A stretch of DNA of 14,223 nt, taken from an uncultured Eubacteriales bacterium (GTDB lineage: Bacteria; Bacillota; Clostridia; Peptostreptococcales; Anaerovoracaceae). The stretch lies in contig CAJLHL010000062.1 in the NCBI GenBank assembly GCA_905206455.1, positions 1 through 14,223 on the forward strand. The letters run 5' to 3'. A program made the position numbers and the translations under genes. Below, in pieces: positions 1-7,860 of the stretch (the stretch's first letter is position 1; the number at the start of each line of letters is the position of its first letter). The notes under the pieces were generated by a model. That model saw only the letters and a program-made list of their open reading frames with translations, ran no database searches and was not told where the DNA came from.

Positions 1-650
1 TCCACCGTCAGGCGGCCTCCGGTGACAAAATTATCACTGACAGTCACCATCGCCAATGCATTTGCCCCCAGGCGCGCCGCGTTCATATACAAAGCCGCTG
101 CTTCCATCTCCACCGCGAGAACTCCCATTTTCGACCATCTCTTCCAGGTATCCGGATCATCGTCGAAAAAGACGTCTACCGACACCACATTGCCGATCTT
201 GACCGGATGAGACAATTCCTCCGCCGAATGATACGCCGCATGAAGAAGATGAAAATCCGCGCATGGAGAAAAGCTTCCCGGAAGATCGTAAGTGTACTGA
301 AACCTGGAGTCTGTAGACGCCGATGAGGCGATTACGATATCTCCGAGGTTTACGTGCTCCTGATAAGAACCGGCGGAACCGATACGGATGATATTTCTGC
401 AGCCGTAGACTTCGATCAATTCATGAGAATAGATTCCCATGGAAGGCATTCCCATACCGCTTCCCTGCACCGATACTCTCGTACCTTTATAAGTTCCCGT
501 ATACCCCAGCATATTTCGCACCTGGGTATAACATCTGGCGTCTTCGAGAAAATTCTCTGCGATAAACTTCGCTCTCAGAGGATCGCCGGGCATAAATACG
601 ATGTCCGCGATCTCCCCCTTTTCCGCGCCGATGTGTAATGATTCTGCCAT
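1..650 (-). CDS. deoD: Purine nucleoside phosphorylase, DeoD type (3' end beyond the window)
   Basis: Cleaves purine (deoxy)ribonucleosides with phosphate to the free base and (deoxy)ribose-1-phosphate in cytoplasmic purine salvage. The visible 216 residues lack a stop and cover most of a family usually near 235 residues. Seen in order: an N-terminal LHIGAEKG segment with the His of the substrate-binding N-terminus; PGDPLRAK (residues 21-28, phosphate binding); GMGMPSMGIY; RIGSAGS; VEMEAAALY near residue 180 (base and ribose contacts); and TVSDN near the edge, containing the Asp that protonates the purine N7 in hexameric enzymes. The ATG at 650 is preceded by AAAGGAGA with 7 nt spacing. The gene lies 71 bp downstream of the DAHP synthase gene with no convincing terminator between, so the two may share a transcript. 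The family call is firm; only the C-terminus is unseen. Confidence 0.93.
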   Translation of the reverse strand, partial: MAESLHIGAEKGEIADIVFMPGDPLRAKFIAENFLEDARCYTQVRNMLGYTGTYKGTRVSVQGSGMGMPSMGIYSHELIEVYGCRNIIRIGSAGSYQEHVNLGDIVIASSASTDSRFQYTYDLPGSFSPCADFHLLHAAYHSAEELSHPVKIGNVVSVDVFFDDDPDTWKRWSKMGVLAVEMEAAALYMNAARLGANALAMVTVSDNFVTGGRLTV

Positions 651-721
651 TAGTATGTCTCCTTTTCTCTTTCAGATACTCCGCAGAAGCGGTTTCCTCA
701 AAAAATCTCCTTCGCTTCCGG

Positions 722-1735
722 TCAGTCCAGTGTCTTTCCAAAAAATTCCGCCGTTTTTCTGATTTTCTTCATCAGGGCGTCAAAGCCTTCCGGAGTCATC
801 GACTGAGGACCGTCGCAGAGCGCTGCTTCCGGATCGTTATGAACCTCGATCATGAGGCCGTCCGCACCGGCGGCGATCGCAGCCAGAGCCAGCGGTTCCA
901 CCATCCAGCGGATACCCGCGGCGTGGCTCGGATCGATGACGATCGGCAGATGAGTCATTTTCCGGAGCATCGGGATTGCGGAGATATCCAGCGTATTTCT
1001 CATAGAAGTTTCAAAAGTACGGATTCCTCTCTCACAGAGAATCACATTTTCGTTTCCGCCCGCCATGATATATTCCGCGCTCATGACAAGCTCTTCCAGC
1101 GTATTGGCCAGCCCCCTCTTCAGAAGCACCGTCTTTTTACATTTTCCCAGCGCTTTCAGGAGCTGAAAGTTCTGCATATTTCTGGCTCCTACCTGCACCA
1201 CGTCGATCTCGTCGAAGAGCTCCAGATGCTCCGGCGTCATGATTTCCGTCACCACAGGAAGACCCGTGGCTTTTTTAGCCTCCAGCAGAAGCTTCAGACC
1301 GTTATTCTGCAGGCCCTGAAAAGCGTAAGGCGATGTTCTCGGTTTAAAAGCCCCGCCCCGCAGAAGACCTGCGCCGCTGTTTTTCACATCCTGAGACACT
1401 TCTACGATCTGCTCCTTTGACTCGATGGAGCAGGGACCCGCGATCACCTGAAAATGGCCGCCGCCGATCTTTTTCCCTCTGATATCGATTACCGTATCCT
1501 CCGGATGCATCTTGCGGTTCGCCATCTTATACGGCTCCTGAACGCGCATGACATCCTCGACTACCTCATTGGCCCTCAGATAATCATCCTCGAGAATCGA
1601 CGTATCGCCGACAAGCCCCCAGAGTTCCGTTCCCACGCCCTTAGATTCGTGGATATCAAACCCGAGAGCCTTTAATCTTCCTTTCAGTACGGCCTTTTTT
1701 TCCGCATCTGCTTCCTGTCTGAGTTTAATGACCAT
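722..1735 (-). CDS. aroF: 3-deoxy-7-phosphoheptulonate (DAHP) synthase
   Basis: Condenses phosphoenolpyruvate and erythrose-4-phosphate to DAHP, the first step of the shikimate pathway. At 337 residues it matches the Thermotoga/Bacillus type, with a ferredoxin-like (ACT-like) regulatory domain at about residues 1-70 and a TIM-barrel KDSA/DAHPS domain after it. Visible motifs: AGPCSIES (99-106, metal-binding Cys), GGAFKPRTSPYAFQG (128-141, substrate phosphates), QVGARNMQNF, LLKRG, CERGIRTFE, DPSHAAG and EVHNDPE near the C-terminus. The ATG at 1735 was chosen because GGAGG lies 6 nt upstream and the product then begins MVIKLRQ, as expected for the N-terminal domain. The longer frame up to 1840 would start inside a terminator-like structure. 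Feedback control by an aromatic amino acid through the N-terminal domain is known for this subfamily; here it is inferred. The symbol for this paralogue type varies (aroF, aroG, aroA). Confidence 0.95.
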   Translation of the reverse strand: MVIKLRQEADAEKKAVLKGRLKALGFDIHESKGVGTELWGLVGDTSILEDDYLRANEVVEDVMRVQEPYKMANRKMHPEDTVIDIRGKKIGGGHFQVIAGPCSIESKEQIVEVSQDVKNSGAGLLRGGAFKPRTSPYAFQGLQNNGLKLLLEAKKATGLPVVTEIMTPEHLELFDEIDVVQVGARNMQNFQLLKALGKCKKTVLLKRGLANTLEELVMSAEYIMAGGNENVILCERGIRTFETSMRNTLDISAIPMLRKMTHLPIVIDPSHAAGIRWMVEPLALAAIAAGADGLMIEVHNDPEAALCDGPQSMTPEGFDALMKKIRKTAEFFGKTLD

Positions 1736-1756
1736 ATTTTTCCTCCGTATCCTTTT

Positions 1757-1834
1757 GAAAAAGAGCCGTCTCCGGCCGCACCGCAGTTCTGCCTGCAGGC
1801 AGAACCGGATATCACGGCAGTCAGAGACAGCTCT
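1757..1834 (-). terminator. Branched terminator or attenuator between pyc and the DAHP synthase gene
   Basis: Read on the minus strand, an 11-bp outer stem (1824-1834 with 1762-1772, one U-G pair) is followed at once by TTTTT (1762-1758). Inside it sits a perfect 20-bp inverted repeat (1786-1805, arms GTTCTGCCTG and CAGGCAGAAC). It begins about 33 bases after the pyc stop codon, so it may simply terminate pyc. It also ends only 22 bases before the DAHP synthase start codon, where a premature terminator of a regulated leader would sit. The U-tract is short (five, then C). I cannot tell the two roles apart from sequence alone. I see no leader peptide rich in aromatic residues and no T-box signature. 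Confidence 0.65.
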
Positions 1835-1866
1835 TCGCACTCATCTTTTTATTGATTCTTCCTTTA

Positions 1867-4800
1867 TTACAGGGTCACGTTCTTTTCACCTTCGTCGACC
1901 TCCGCTTCCTGAAGCTTCGCCACCAGCTGACCGGAAACCACCTGATCTCCCTGCTTCACGTAGATCTTGTCGATCGTGCCGTCTACCGCGGAGATAATAT
2001 TTGTCTCCATCTTCATCGCCTCGATGATCGCGATCGGCTGTCCTGCAGCGACCTCTTCCCCTTCCTTGATAAGAACCTTGACGATGTTGCCCGGAATATT
2101 TGCTCCGATTTCCAGATCGCTGTCCGGATCCGCCATGAGGATCGACTGCTTGGAAGCCTTGGTCACAGCCGCCTTATCCTTAATCAGAATCTGGCGCATG
2201 AGACCGTTCACCTGGAACGTAAGCTCTCTGTTTCCATCTTCGTCGGCGTCTTTGATTTCCACCAGTTTAATCACGAGAATCTTGCCCTCGGAAATCTTAA
2301 CCTCACCGATGGACCCTTCCATAATGCCGTGGAAGAAGATGTCGCTGTCCACATAGCGGAAGAAACGGCCTTCTTTTTTCATCGCCGTAAGATAATCTTC
2401 GAATACCTTCGGATACAGCGCATAGCTGATGGCATCCTGATCGGTAGGCTCGATGTCAAATTTGCTCTTCAGCTCCGCCTTGATAGCGTCAAAATCTTCG
2501 TCCGGAAGAAGTTCGCCAGGTCTGCATGTGATCGGCTTCTTACCCTTAAGAACCAGATCTCTCAGCTTTTCAGGGAAACCGCCTTCCGGCTGCCCCATCA
2601 TACCTTCAAAATAGGATACGATAGAGTCCGGGAAGTCCATACCGGCCGCTTTTTCATAGATATTCTCCGGCGTCAGATCGTTCTGAACCATGAAAATCGC
2701 CATATCTCCCACCGCTTTGGAAGAAGGAGTTACCTTGATGATATCGCCCAGCATTTCGTTTACTTTGATGTACATTTCCTTCACATCCTGGAACTTGTGC
2801 TCCAGACCGAAGCTGGCAACCTGCGGTCTCAGGTTGGAATACTGACCGCCCGGGATTTCATACTTGTAAATTTCCGCCGTACCCGACTTGAGCTCCGATT
2901 CGTAGTCCTCGTAAACCGGACGAACCGCGCCCCAGTACGTGGAAATCTGCTGCAGACCGTCGATATCCATGCCGGTAGCCCGCTCGGAGAATTCCAGCGC
3001 TGCTACAGTAGAATTGAGCGCCGGCTGGCTCGTCAGACCGGCCATGCTGTCAAACGCCGCATCGACGATATCCACGCCAGCCATAGCGGCCATCATCAGC
3101 GTAGCCCCGCCGTTGCCGCTGGTATCGTGGGTATGTAAATGAATCGGTACGGAAATCTCATTTTTCAGCGCGGAAACCAGCTTATGCGCTGCGATCGGTT
3201 TCAGAAGGCTGGACATATCTTTGATCGCGATCATATGTGCGCCGCGCTTTTCCAGTTCCTTCGCTTTATTTACATAATACTCAAGCGTATATTTATCTCT
3301 TCTCTCATCGAGAATATCGCCGGTATAGCACATCGTAGCTTCTACGATCTTTCCCTGATTGCCGACTTCGTCCATCGCTACCGCCATGCCGTCGATCCAG
3401 TTGAGGGAATCGAAGACGCGGAACAGATCGATGCCGGATGCCGCCGCTTCTTTGATGAATTTGCGCACCACATTATCCGGATAACTCTTATAACCTACCG
3501 CATTCGCGCCCCGCAGAAGCATCTGGAAAAGGATATTCGGAATCTTCTCCCTCAGAGTCTCCAGTCTTTCCCACGGATTTTCCTTGAGGAAACGATACGC
3601 CACGTCAAATGTCGCACCGCCCCACATTTCCAAGGAAAACAGATCCTTGCCGTATACCGCCAGCGCCGGAGCGATGCGCTCCATATCGACGGTACGCATT
3701 CTGGTCGCCATCAGAGACTGCTGTGCGTCTCTCATCGTGGTATCCGTGAAAAGCAGCGCCTTCTGCGCCAGAACCCAGTCAGCCAGTCCTTTCGCGCCTT
3801 TCTCATCGAAGATCTGCTTGGTACCTCTCAGCGTCGCAGGATCCACATCGACCTCGGGAACGTTCGGTATATCCGCAGGAGGATTTTCCCATTTTACCTC
3901 GTTTACCACTTTGTCGCCCAGGAAACGGAGAACCTTAGACTCCGTATCTTCACCGGTATATACATTGAGGAGATCCGGATTGTTGTCGATGAATCCCGTA
4001 TTGCATTCCCCTGCCCGGAAAGTCGGATGATTCAGCACATTCAGAAGGAAGTTTCTGTTTGTCTTTACCCCTTTGATCTTCAGCTCGCCCAGCGCTCTGA
4101 CCGCTCTGGAAGCCGCTACGTCAAAGTTTCTTCCGAAGGAAGTGATCTTCACCAGGAGACTGTCATAATACGGCGTGATGACAGCTCCGGTAAATCCGTT
4201 GCCGCCGTCCAGACGGATGCCGTTTCCGGAACCGGTGGCATAGAATTCGATCTTACCGGTGTCCGGTGCAAAAGCGTTGGTCGGATCTTCCGTGGTGATT
4301 CGGCACTGAATTGCAGCGCCCCGCGGTACGACAGCATCCTGATTCGGAATTCCCACCTCGTCGGAATCCAGCGGATATCCCTCGGCGATAAGAATCTGTG
4401 ACTGTACGATATCGATTCCCGTCACCATTTCGGAAACGGTATGCTCCACCTGGATACGCGGATTCATTTCGATAAAATAATGGCTGCCGTGCTTGTCCAC
4501 GAGGAACTCCACGGTACCCGCACTGCGGTAATTGACGTGTTTTGCCAGTTTGATCGCATCATCGCACATCGCCTGTCTCTGTTCCTCGGTAATCGTCAGA
4601 GCCGGGGAAAATTCCACGACCTTCTGATGACGGCGCTGAATCGAACAGTCTCTCTCGTAGAGATGCACGATATTGCCGTACTTATCGCCCAGCACCTGAA
4701 CTTCGATATGTTTCGGCTCTTCCAGATACTTCTCGATAAAGATATCGTCGATGCCGAAAGCTTTTCTCGCTTCGCTCTGCGCGTTATTGAATTCGGTAAT

Positions 4801-5340
4801 CAGATCTTCCGGATTTCTTACGATACGCATCCCGCGTCCGCCGCCGCCGGCAGACGCTTTCAGCATAACCGGATAACCGCAGAATTCAGCGAATTTCTTT
4901 GCGTCTTCTTCGGATTTAATCGCCTCTTCCACGCCCGGAATCGTCGGGACGCCGACCTCATGAGCTACCAGTTTCGATTTGATCTTATCGCCCAGCTGCT
5001 CCATCATCTCGTGAGTCGGTCCGATAAATTCGATACCTGCGTCTTCGCACTGCTTTGCAAAATCACTGTTCTCGGAAAGGAATCCATAACCCGGATGAAT
5101 TGCGTCCGCGCCTTTCGCCTTCGCGAGATCTATGATTTCGTTGATGCTCAGATAGGCATCTACAGGACCTTTTCCCTTGCCGATCTGATAAGACTCGTCG
5201 GCCTTCGTCCGGAAAAGAGCGTTTTTATCTTCTTCAGAATAAATCGCGACCGTTCGGATACCGAGCTCGCCACAGGCTCTGAATATTCTGATCGCAATTT
5301 CGCCTCTGTTCGCCACGAGGATCTTTTTAAACTTCTTCAT
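1867..5340 (-). CDS. pyc: Pyruvate carboxylase (biotin-dependent)
   Basis: Carboxylates pyruvate to oxaloacetate with ATP and bicarbonate, the anaplerotic entry into the TCA branch and aspartate family. All parts are fused in one 1157-residue chain, the usual length. Biotin carboxylase comes first: NRGEIAIR at 11-18, the ATP-grasp glycine loop KASAGGGGRGMR at 161-172, RDCSIQRRHQK near 230, EMNPRIQVEH at 291-300. The carboxyltransferase barrel follows: TDTTMRDAQQS at 532-542 with metal-binding Asp538, AIKDMSSLLKP with the carbamylated-type Lys707, and HTH at 736-738 as zinc ligands. Last is a biotinyl domain with AMKMET, biotin on Lys1110. The ATG at 5340 (MKKFKKILVANRGE) has GGGGGA 9 nt upstream; the ATG at 5358 lacks a ribosome site. 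One oddity is DAQQS, where the family usually has DAHQS. It follows the tepA-like gene by 56 bp. Confidence 0.97.
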   Translation of the reverse strand: MKKFKKILVANRGEIAIRIFRACGELGIRTVAIYSEEDKNALFRTKADESYQIGKGKGPVDAYLSINEIIDLAKAKGADAIHPGYGFLSENSDFAKQCEDAGIEFIGPTHEMMEQLGDKIKSKLVAHEVGVPTIPGVEEAIKSEEDAKKFAEFCGYPVMLKASAGGGGRGMRIVRNPEDLITEFNNAQSEARKAFGIDDIFIEKYLEEPKHIEVQVLGDKYGNIVHLYERDCSIQRRHQKVVEFSPALTITEEQRQAMCDDAIKLAKHVNYRSAGTVEFLVDKHGSHYFIEMNPRIQVEHTVSEMVTGIDIVQSQILIAEGYPLDSDEVGIPNQDAVVPRGAAIQCRITTEDPTNAFAPDTGKIEFYATGSGNGIRLDGGNGFTGAVITPYYDSLLVKITSFGRNFDVAASRAVRALGELKIKGVKTNRNFLLNVLNHPTFRAGECNTGFIDNNPDLLNVYTGEDTESKVLRFLGDKVVNEVKWENPPADIPNVPEVDVDPATLRGTKQIFDEKGAKGLADWVLAQKALLFTDTTMRDAQQSLMATRMRTVDMERIAPALAVYGKDLFSLEMWGGATFDVAYRFLKENPWERLETLREKIPNILFQMLLRGANAVGYKSYPDNVVRKFIKEAAASGIDLFRVFDSLNWIDGMAVAMDEVGNQGKIVEATMCYTGDILDERRDKYTLEYYVNKAKELEKRGAHMIAIKDMSSLLKPIAAHKLVSALKNEISVPIHLHTHDTSGNGGATLMMAAMAGVDIVDAAFDSMAGLTSQPALNSTVAALEFSERATGMDIDGLQQISTYWGAVRPVYEDYESELKSGTAEIYKYEIPGGQYSNLRPQVASFGLEHKFQDVKEMYIKVNEMLGDIIKVTPSSKAVGDMAIFMVQNDLTPENIYEKAAGMDFPDSIVSYFEGMMGQPEGGFPEKLRDLVLKGKKPITCRPGELLPDEDFDAIKAELKSKFDIEPTDQDAISYALYPKVFEDYLTAMKKEGRFFRYVDSDIFFHGIMEGSIGEVKISEGKILVIKLVEIKDADEDGNRELTFQVNGLMRQILIKDKAAVTKASKQSILMADPDSDLEIGANIPGNIVKVLIKEGEEVAAGQPIAIIEAMKMETNIISAVDGTIDKIYVKQGDQVVSGQLVAKLQEAEVDEGEKNVTL

Positions 5341-5396
5341 TTTATTTATCCCCCACATGTTATAAATAACTTAACTATCTGCTATAACTTGCTGTC

Positions 5397-6077
5397 TTAC
5401 ATTTCTTTCTCTGTCAATTCTCTGAGCTTGTTCAGAGCGTCGTACAGACCGCCGACACTGTCGATAAGACCTGCTTCCACGGCTTCTTTTCCGTAGAGTA
5501 TGGTCCCCACATCGTTGGCCATATCGTTCTTGGCGCTCATCAGCTCGGCAATCACATCCCGCTGCGCTCCGGACGTCTTGACGATAAAGTCCGTAATCCG
5601 CTCCTGCATCCGGCGGAAATACTCATAAGTCTGTTCCGCGCCGATCACAAGACCGGTAGTGCGAACCGGATGAAGTGTCATCGCCGCACTGGGAGCGATA
5701 AAGGAATAATCCGCCGAAGTGGCCAGCGGAATACCGATACTGTGGCCGCCGCCCAGCACCAGAGACACGGTGGGCTTGGAAATGGACGAAATGAGTTCCG
5801 CCAGAGCCAGCCCTGCCTCCACATCACCGCCTACGGTATTCAGAACGATCAGAAGTCCCCGAATTTTCGGATTCTCCTGCACCGCGATGAGCTGCGGAAT
5901 CATATTCTCATACTTGGTGGTCTTGACATCGGATGCCAGAACATTGTGCCCTTCGATGCTGCCGATAATCGTCAGATATTGAATATCGGAATCGAAATCG
6001 AACGCGTTTTTCAGACAGCCGAAATCGTCGATGGAATTTTTTGTATTGATCTCCTGGTTTTCTGCTTCACTGTACAT
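5397..6077 (-). CDS. tepA: ClpP-family serine protease of the TepA (translocation-enhancing protein) type
   Basis: A 226-residue cytosolic ClpP/crotonase-fold peptidase. Clear family signatures are TKYENMIPQLIA, NTVGGDVEAG (80-89, the strand and oxyanion region comparable to NSPGGS in ClpP), GGGHSIG (110-115) with likely nucleophile Ser113, and TLHPVR with likely catalytic His136. The closest family I recognise is Bacillus TepA (YmfB), reported to aid protein export and to degrade small proteins; that role is carried over by homology. I see no signal peptide or membrane segment. The ATG at 6077 follows GGGAGG by 8 nt; the in-frame ATG at 6152 lies inside a GC-rich hairpin and has no good site. 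In Bacillus the gene lies near ftsK, so its position between the glycyl-tRNA synthetase and pyruvate carboxylase genes is different. The precise substrate is unknown. Confidence 0.88.
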   Translation of the reverse strand: MYSEAENQEINTKNSIDDFGCLKNAFDFDSDIQYLTIIGSIEGHNVLASDVKTTKYENMIPQLIAVQENPKIRGLLIVLNTVGGDVEAGLALAELISSISKPTVSLVLGGGHSIGIPLATSADYSFIAPSAAMTLHPVRTTGLVIGAEQTYEYFRRMQERITDFIVKTSGAQRDVIAELMSAKNDMANDVGTILYGKEAVEAGLIDSVGGLYDALNKLRELTEKEM

Positions 6078-6156
6078 AATATATACCTCCCAAAGGATAT
6101 TATGACGCAGCAGGACAGGAAATATTCTGTCTGATTCGCCCGCATATTCCACAGAA

Positions 6157-6175
6157 CCGGCGCTTACTGCGCCGG
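6157..6175 (-). terminator. GC-rich hairpin after the glycyl-tRNA synthetase gene, weak terminator
   Basis: Stem CCGGCGC/GCGCCGG of 7 bp (one more G-C/U pair possible) with the 5-nt loop AGTAA on the minus strand, 33 bases past the glycyl-tRNA synthetase stop. The minus strand continues TTCTGTGG, a poor U-tract, so termination would be partial at best. An RNA processing or stability hairpin is equally possible. The 130-bp gap that holds it has no other gene. Confidence 0.45.
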
Positions 6176-6207
6176 CCCCGGAGATAAAGTGCGGCCGTTC
6201 TCCTTTC

Positions 6208-7623
6208 CTAAAAAACGAGTTTTTCCGCGATATAATCTTTTACGTCGCCCATCGGGATGCGAATCTGCTCCATCGAATCCCGGTCTCTTACCGTGACGCA
6301 GCCGTCGTTTTCCGTATCCGGATCCACCGTGATACAGTAAGGCGTACCGATCTCATCCTGTCTTCTGTATCTCTTGCCGATGCTGCCCGGAAGATCGTAA
6401 TCCACAGAGAAATACTTCGCCAGCTCATCTCTGAATTCTTCGGCTTTCTCCGCCTGTTTTTTCGTCAGCGGAAGAACTGCCGCCTTATACGGAGCCAGAG
6501 CCGGATGGAAATGCAGTACCGTTCTCGTATCCTCTTTGCCGTTGGCGCCTTCGATGGTCTGCTCGTCGTAAGCTTCCACCAGGAATGCCAGCGTCACTCT
6601 GTCCGCGCCGAGAGACGGCTCGATGCAGAACGGAATAAATTTTTCGTTTGTCACAGGATCCTGATATGACATATCCTGACCGGAAAATTCCTGATGCTGT
6701 CTCAAATCGTAATCCGATCTGTGAGCGATGCCCCAGAGTTCCCCCCATCCGAACGGGAACAGATACTCGATATCTGTCGTCGCCTTACTGTAATGCGAGA
6801 GCTCCTCCGGAGAATGATCTCTCAGTCTCATATGTTCGTCGCTGATGCCCAGATCTCTCAGGAACTGAGGGCAGAAACCGCGCCAGTAATCGAACCATTC
6901 CATGTCGGTGCCTGGAGCACAGAAAAATTCCAGTTCCATCTGTTCGAACTCTCTGGTTCTGAATGTAAAATTCCCCGGTGTAATCTCGTTTCGGAAAGAT
7001 TTTCCTATCTGGGCGATACCGAAAGGAAGCTTTTTTCTCGCGCTTCTCTGAACGTTCTTGAAATTCACAAAAATTCCCTGCGCTGTCTCAGGTCTGAGAT
7101 AGATCTGAGCTGTGCTGTCTTCCGTCACGCCCTGAAACGTCTTGAACATCAGATTAAACTGACGAATCGGCGTGAAATCGACGCTGCCGCAGGTCGGACA
7201 CTTGATTCCCTTTTCCGCCATGAAAGTTTCCATCTGTTCGTTTGTCCAGCCGTCGACTACCTGATCGATGCCGTGTCTGTCAAAATATTCCTCGATCAGC
7301 TTATCCGCCCGGAATCTCTCGCGGCATACCTTGCAGTCCACCTGCGGATCATTGAAGTTTCCCACATGGCCGGAAGCTTCCCACGTCTTAGGATTCATCA
7401 GAATCGCGGAATCCAGACCTACATTGTATCTGGACTCCTGAATAAATTTCTTTCTCCAGGCCGCCTTGACATTATTTTTGAGTTCCTCTCCGATCGGACC
7501 GTAATCCCAGGTATTCGCCAGGCCGCCGTAAATTTCGGAACCCGGGAATACAAAACCTCTGGATTTTGCCAGAGCTACGATTTTGTCCATAGAATATTCC
7601 CTGTGCTGAATCTTAGTGCTCAT
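6208..7623 (-). CDS. glyQS: Glycyl-tRNA synthetase, homodimeric class II type
   Basis: Charges tRNA-Gly with glycine in the cytoplasm. At 471 residues it is the alpha2 enzyme of Gram-positives, archaea and eukaryotes, not the alpha2beta2 GlyQ/GlyS pair of Bacillus subtilis. Seen: the N-terminal block GFVFPGSEIYGGLANTWDYGP (residues 23-43) typical of this type; a zinc-ribbon-like pair of CxxC (97/100 and 142/145); YLRPETAQG; motif 2 GKSFRNEI...FRTREFEQME (207-230); and motif 3 EPSLGADR in the C-terminal half, followed by the anticodon-binding domain. The ATG at 7623 has GGGAGA upstream at 9-10 nt spacing. An internal ATG (residue 12) is a weaker choice. It stands alone behind its own likely promoter and a structured leader. 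Such genes are often T-box controlled in Firmicutes, but no T-box is seen here. Confidence 0.97.
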   Translation of the reverse strand: MSTKIQHREYSMDKIVALAKSRGFVFPGSEIYGGLANTWDYGPIGEELKNNVKAAWRKKFIQESRYNVGLDSAILMNPKTWEASGHVGNFNDPQVDCKVCRERFRADKLIEEYFDRHGIDQVVDGWTNEQMETFMAEKGIKCPTCGSVDFTPIRQFNLMFKTFQGVTEDSTAQIYLRPETAQGIFVNFKNVQRSARKKLPFGIAQIGKSFRNEITPGNFTFRTREFEQMELEFFCAPGTDMEWFDYWRGFCPQFLRDLGISDEHMRLRDHSPEELSHYSKATTDIEYLFPFGWGELWGIAHRSDYDLRQHQEFSGQDMSYQDPVTNEKFIPFCIEPSLGADRVTLAFLVEAYDEQTIEGANGKEDTRTVLHFHPALAPYKAAVLPLTKKQAEKAEEFRDELAKYFSVDYDLPGSIGKRYRRQDEIGTPYCITVDPDTENDGCVTVRDRDSMEQIRIPMGDVKDYIAEKLVF

Positions 7624-7670
7624 TTCTCTTAAATCTCCCTATAGTAATATTTTATATCGGAAAAACCTTT

Positions 7671-7854
7671 CCAATGAAGCTGCGTCCTGCCGCTACAGCC
7701 CTCTCGGAGCGGCTCTTCATGCTTTTTATTCCCGCGGCGGCAGAAGACGCTGCGTGCATAAGACAAAACACCACACGGACGGCGCCGCCCGGTTTCTACG
7801 GGCATTCTTGTCCTGTATGGTATTTTATCACGTTTCCAGCCATTTTGGTATACT
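7671..7854 (-). ncRNA. Structured leader RNA before the glycyl-tRNA synthetase gene, class not recognised
   Basis: On the minus strand about 185 nt fold into a closed three-helix shape. P1, the closing helix, pairs 7837-7848 with 7671-7682 (about 10 pairs, with bulges). P2 pairs 7815-7826 with 7765-7776 (12 bp), and past a one-base bulge 7810-7813 with 7777-7780. It is capped by a GCCCG/CGGGC hairpin (7787-7803) and may extend to 7753-7832. P3 pairs 7737-7750 with 7682-7693 (12 bp, bulge of two U). P2 holds two U-G pairs that would be C-A mismatches in the complementary strand, which favours transcription on the minus strand. A competing fold pairs 7715-7720 with 7674-7679 and 7708-7713 with 7689-7694, breaking P1 and P3. 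No T-box core or riboswitch class known to me fits. It may be a cis-regulator or a separate small RNA; the distal end is uncertain. Confidence 0.4.
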
Positions 7855-7860
7855 TGCATA

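Noticed and set aside
1736..1840. N-terminal extension of DAHP synthase to 1840
   Set aside because: It would put the coding start inside the terminator-like palindrome, while the ATG at 1735 has a good ribosome site and the expected N-terminus.
638..5496. Long plus-strand open frames (638-1420, 1852-3138, 3139-4401, 4441-5496)
   Set aside because: They are antisense to the DAHP synthase and pyruvate carboxylase genes, have no ribosome sites or recognisable domains, and are rich in Arg, His and Phe as expected of reverse-frame translations.
7624..7860. T-box riboswitch ahead of the glycyl-tRNA synthetase gene
   Set aside because: The conserved core (AGGGUGGNACCGCG-like) and a following terminator with a U-tract are not present; the closest string, GGGCGGCGCCG, is part of the P2 helix.
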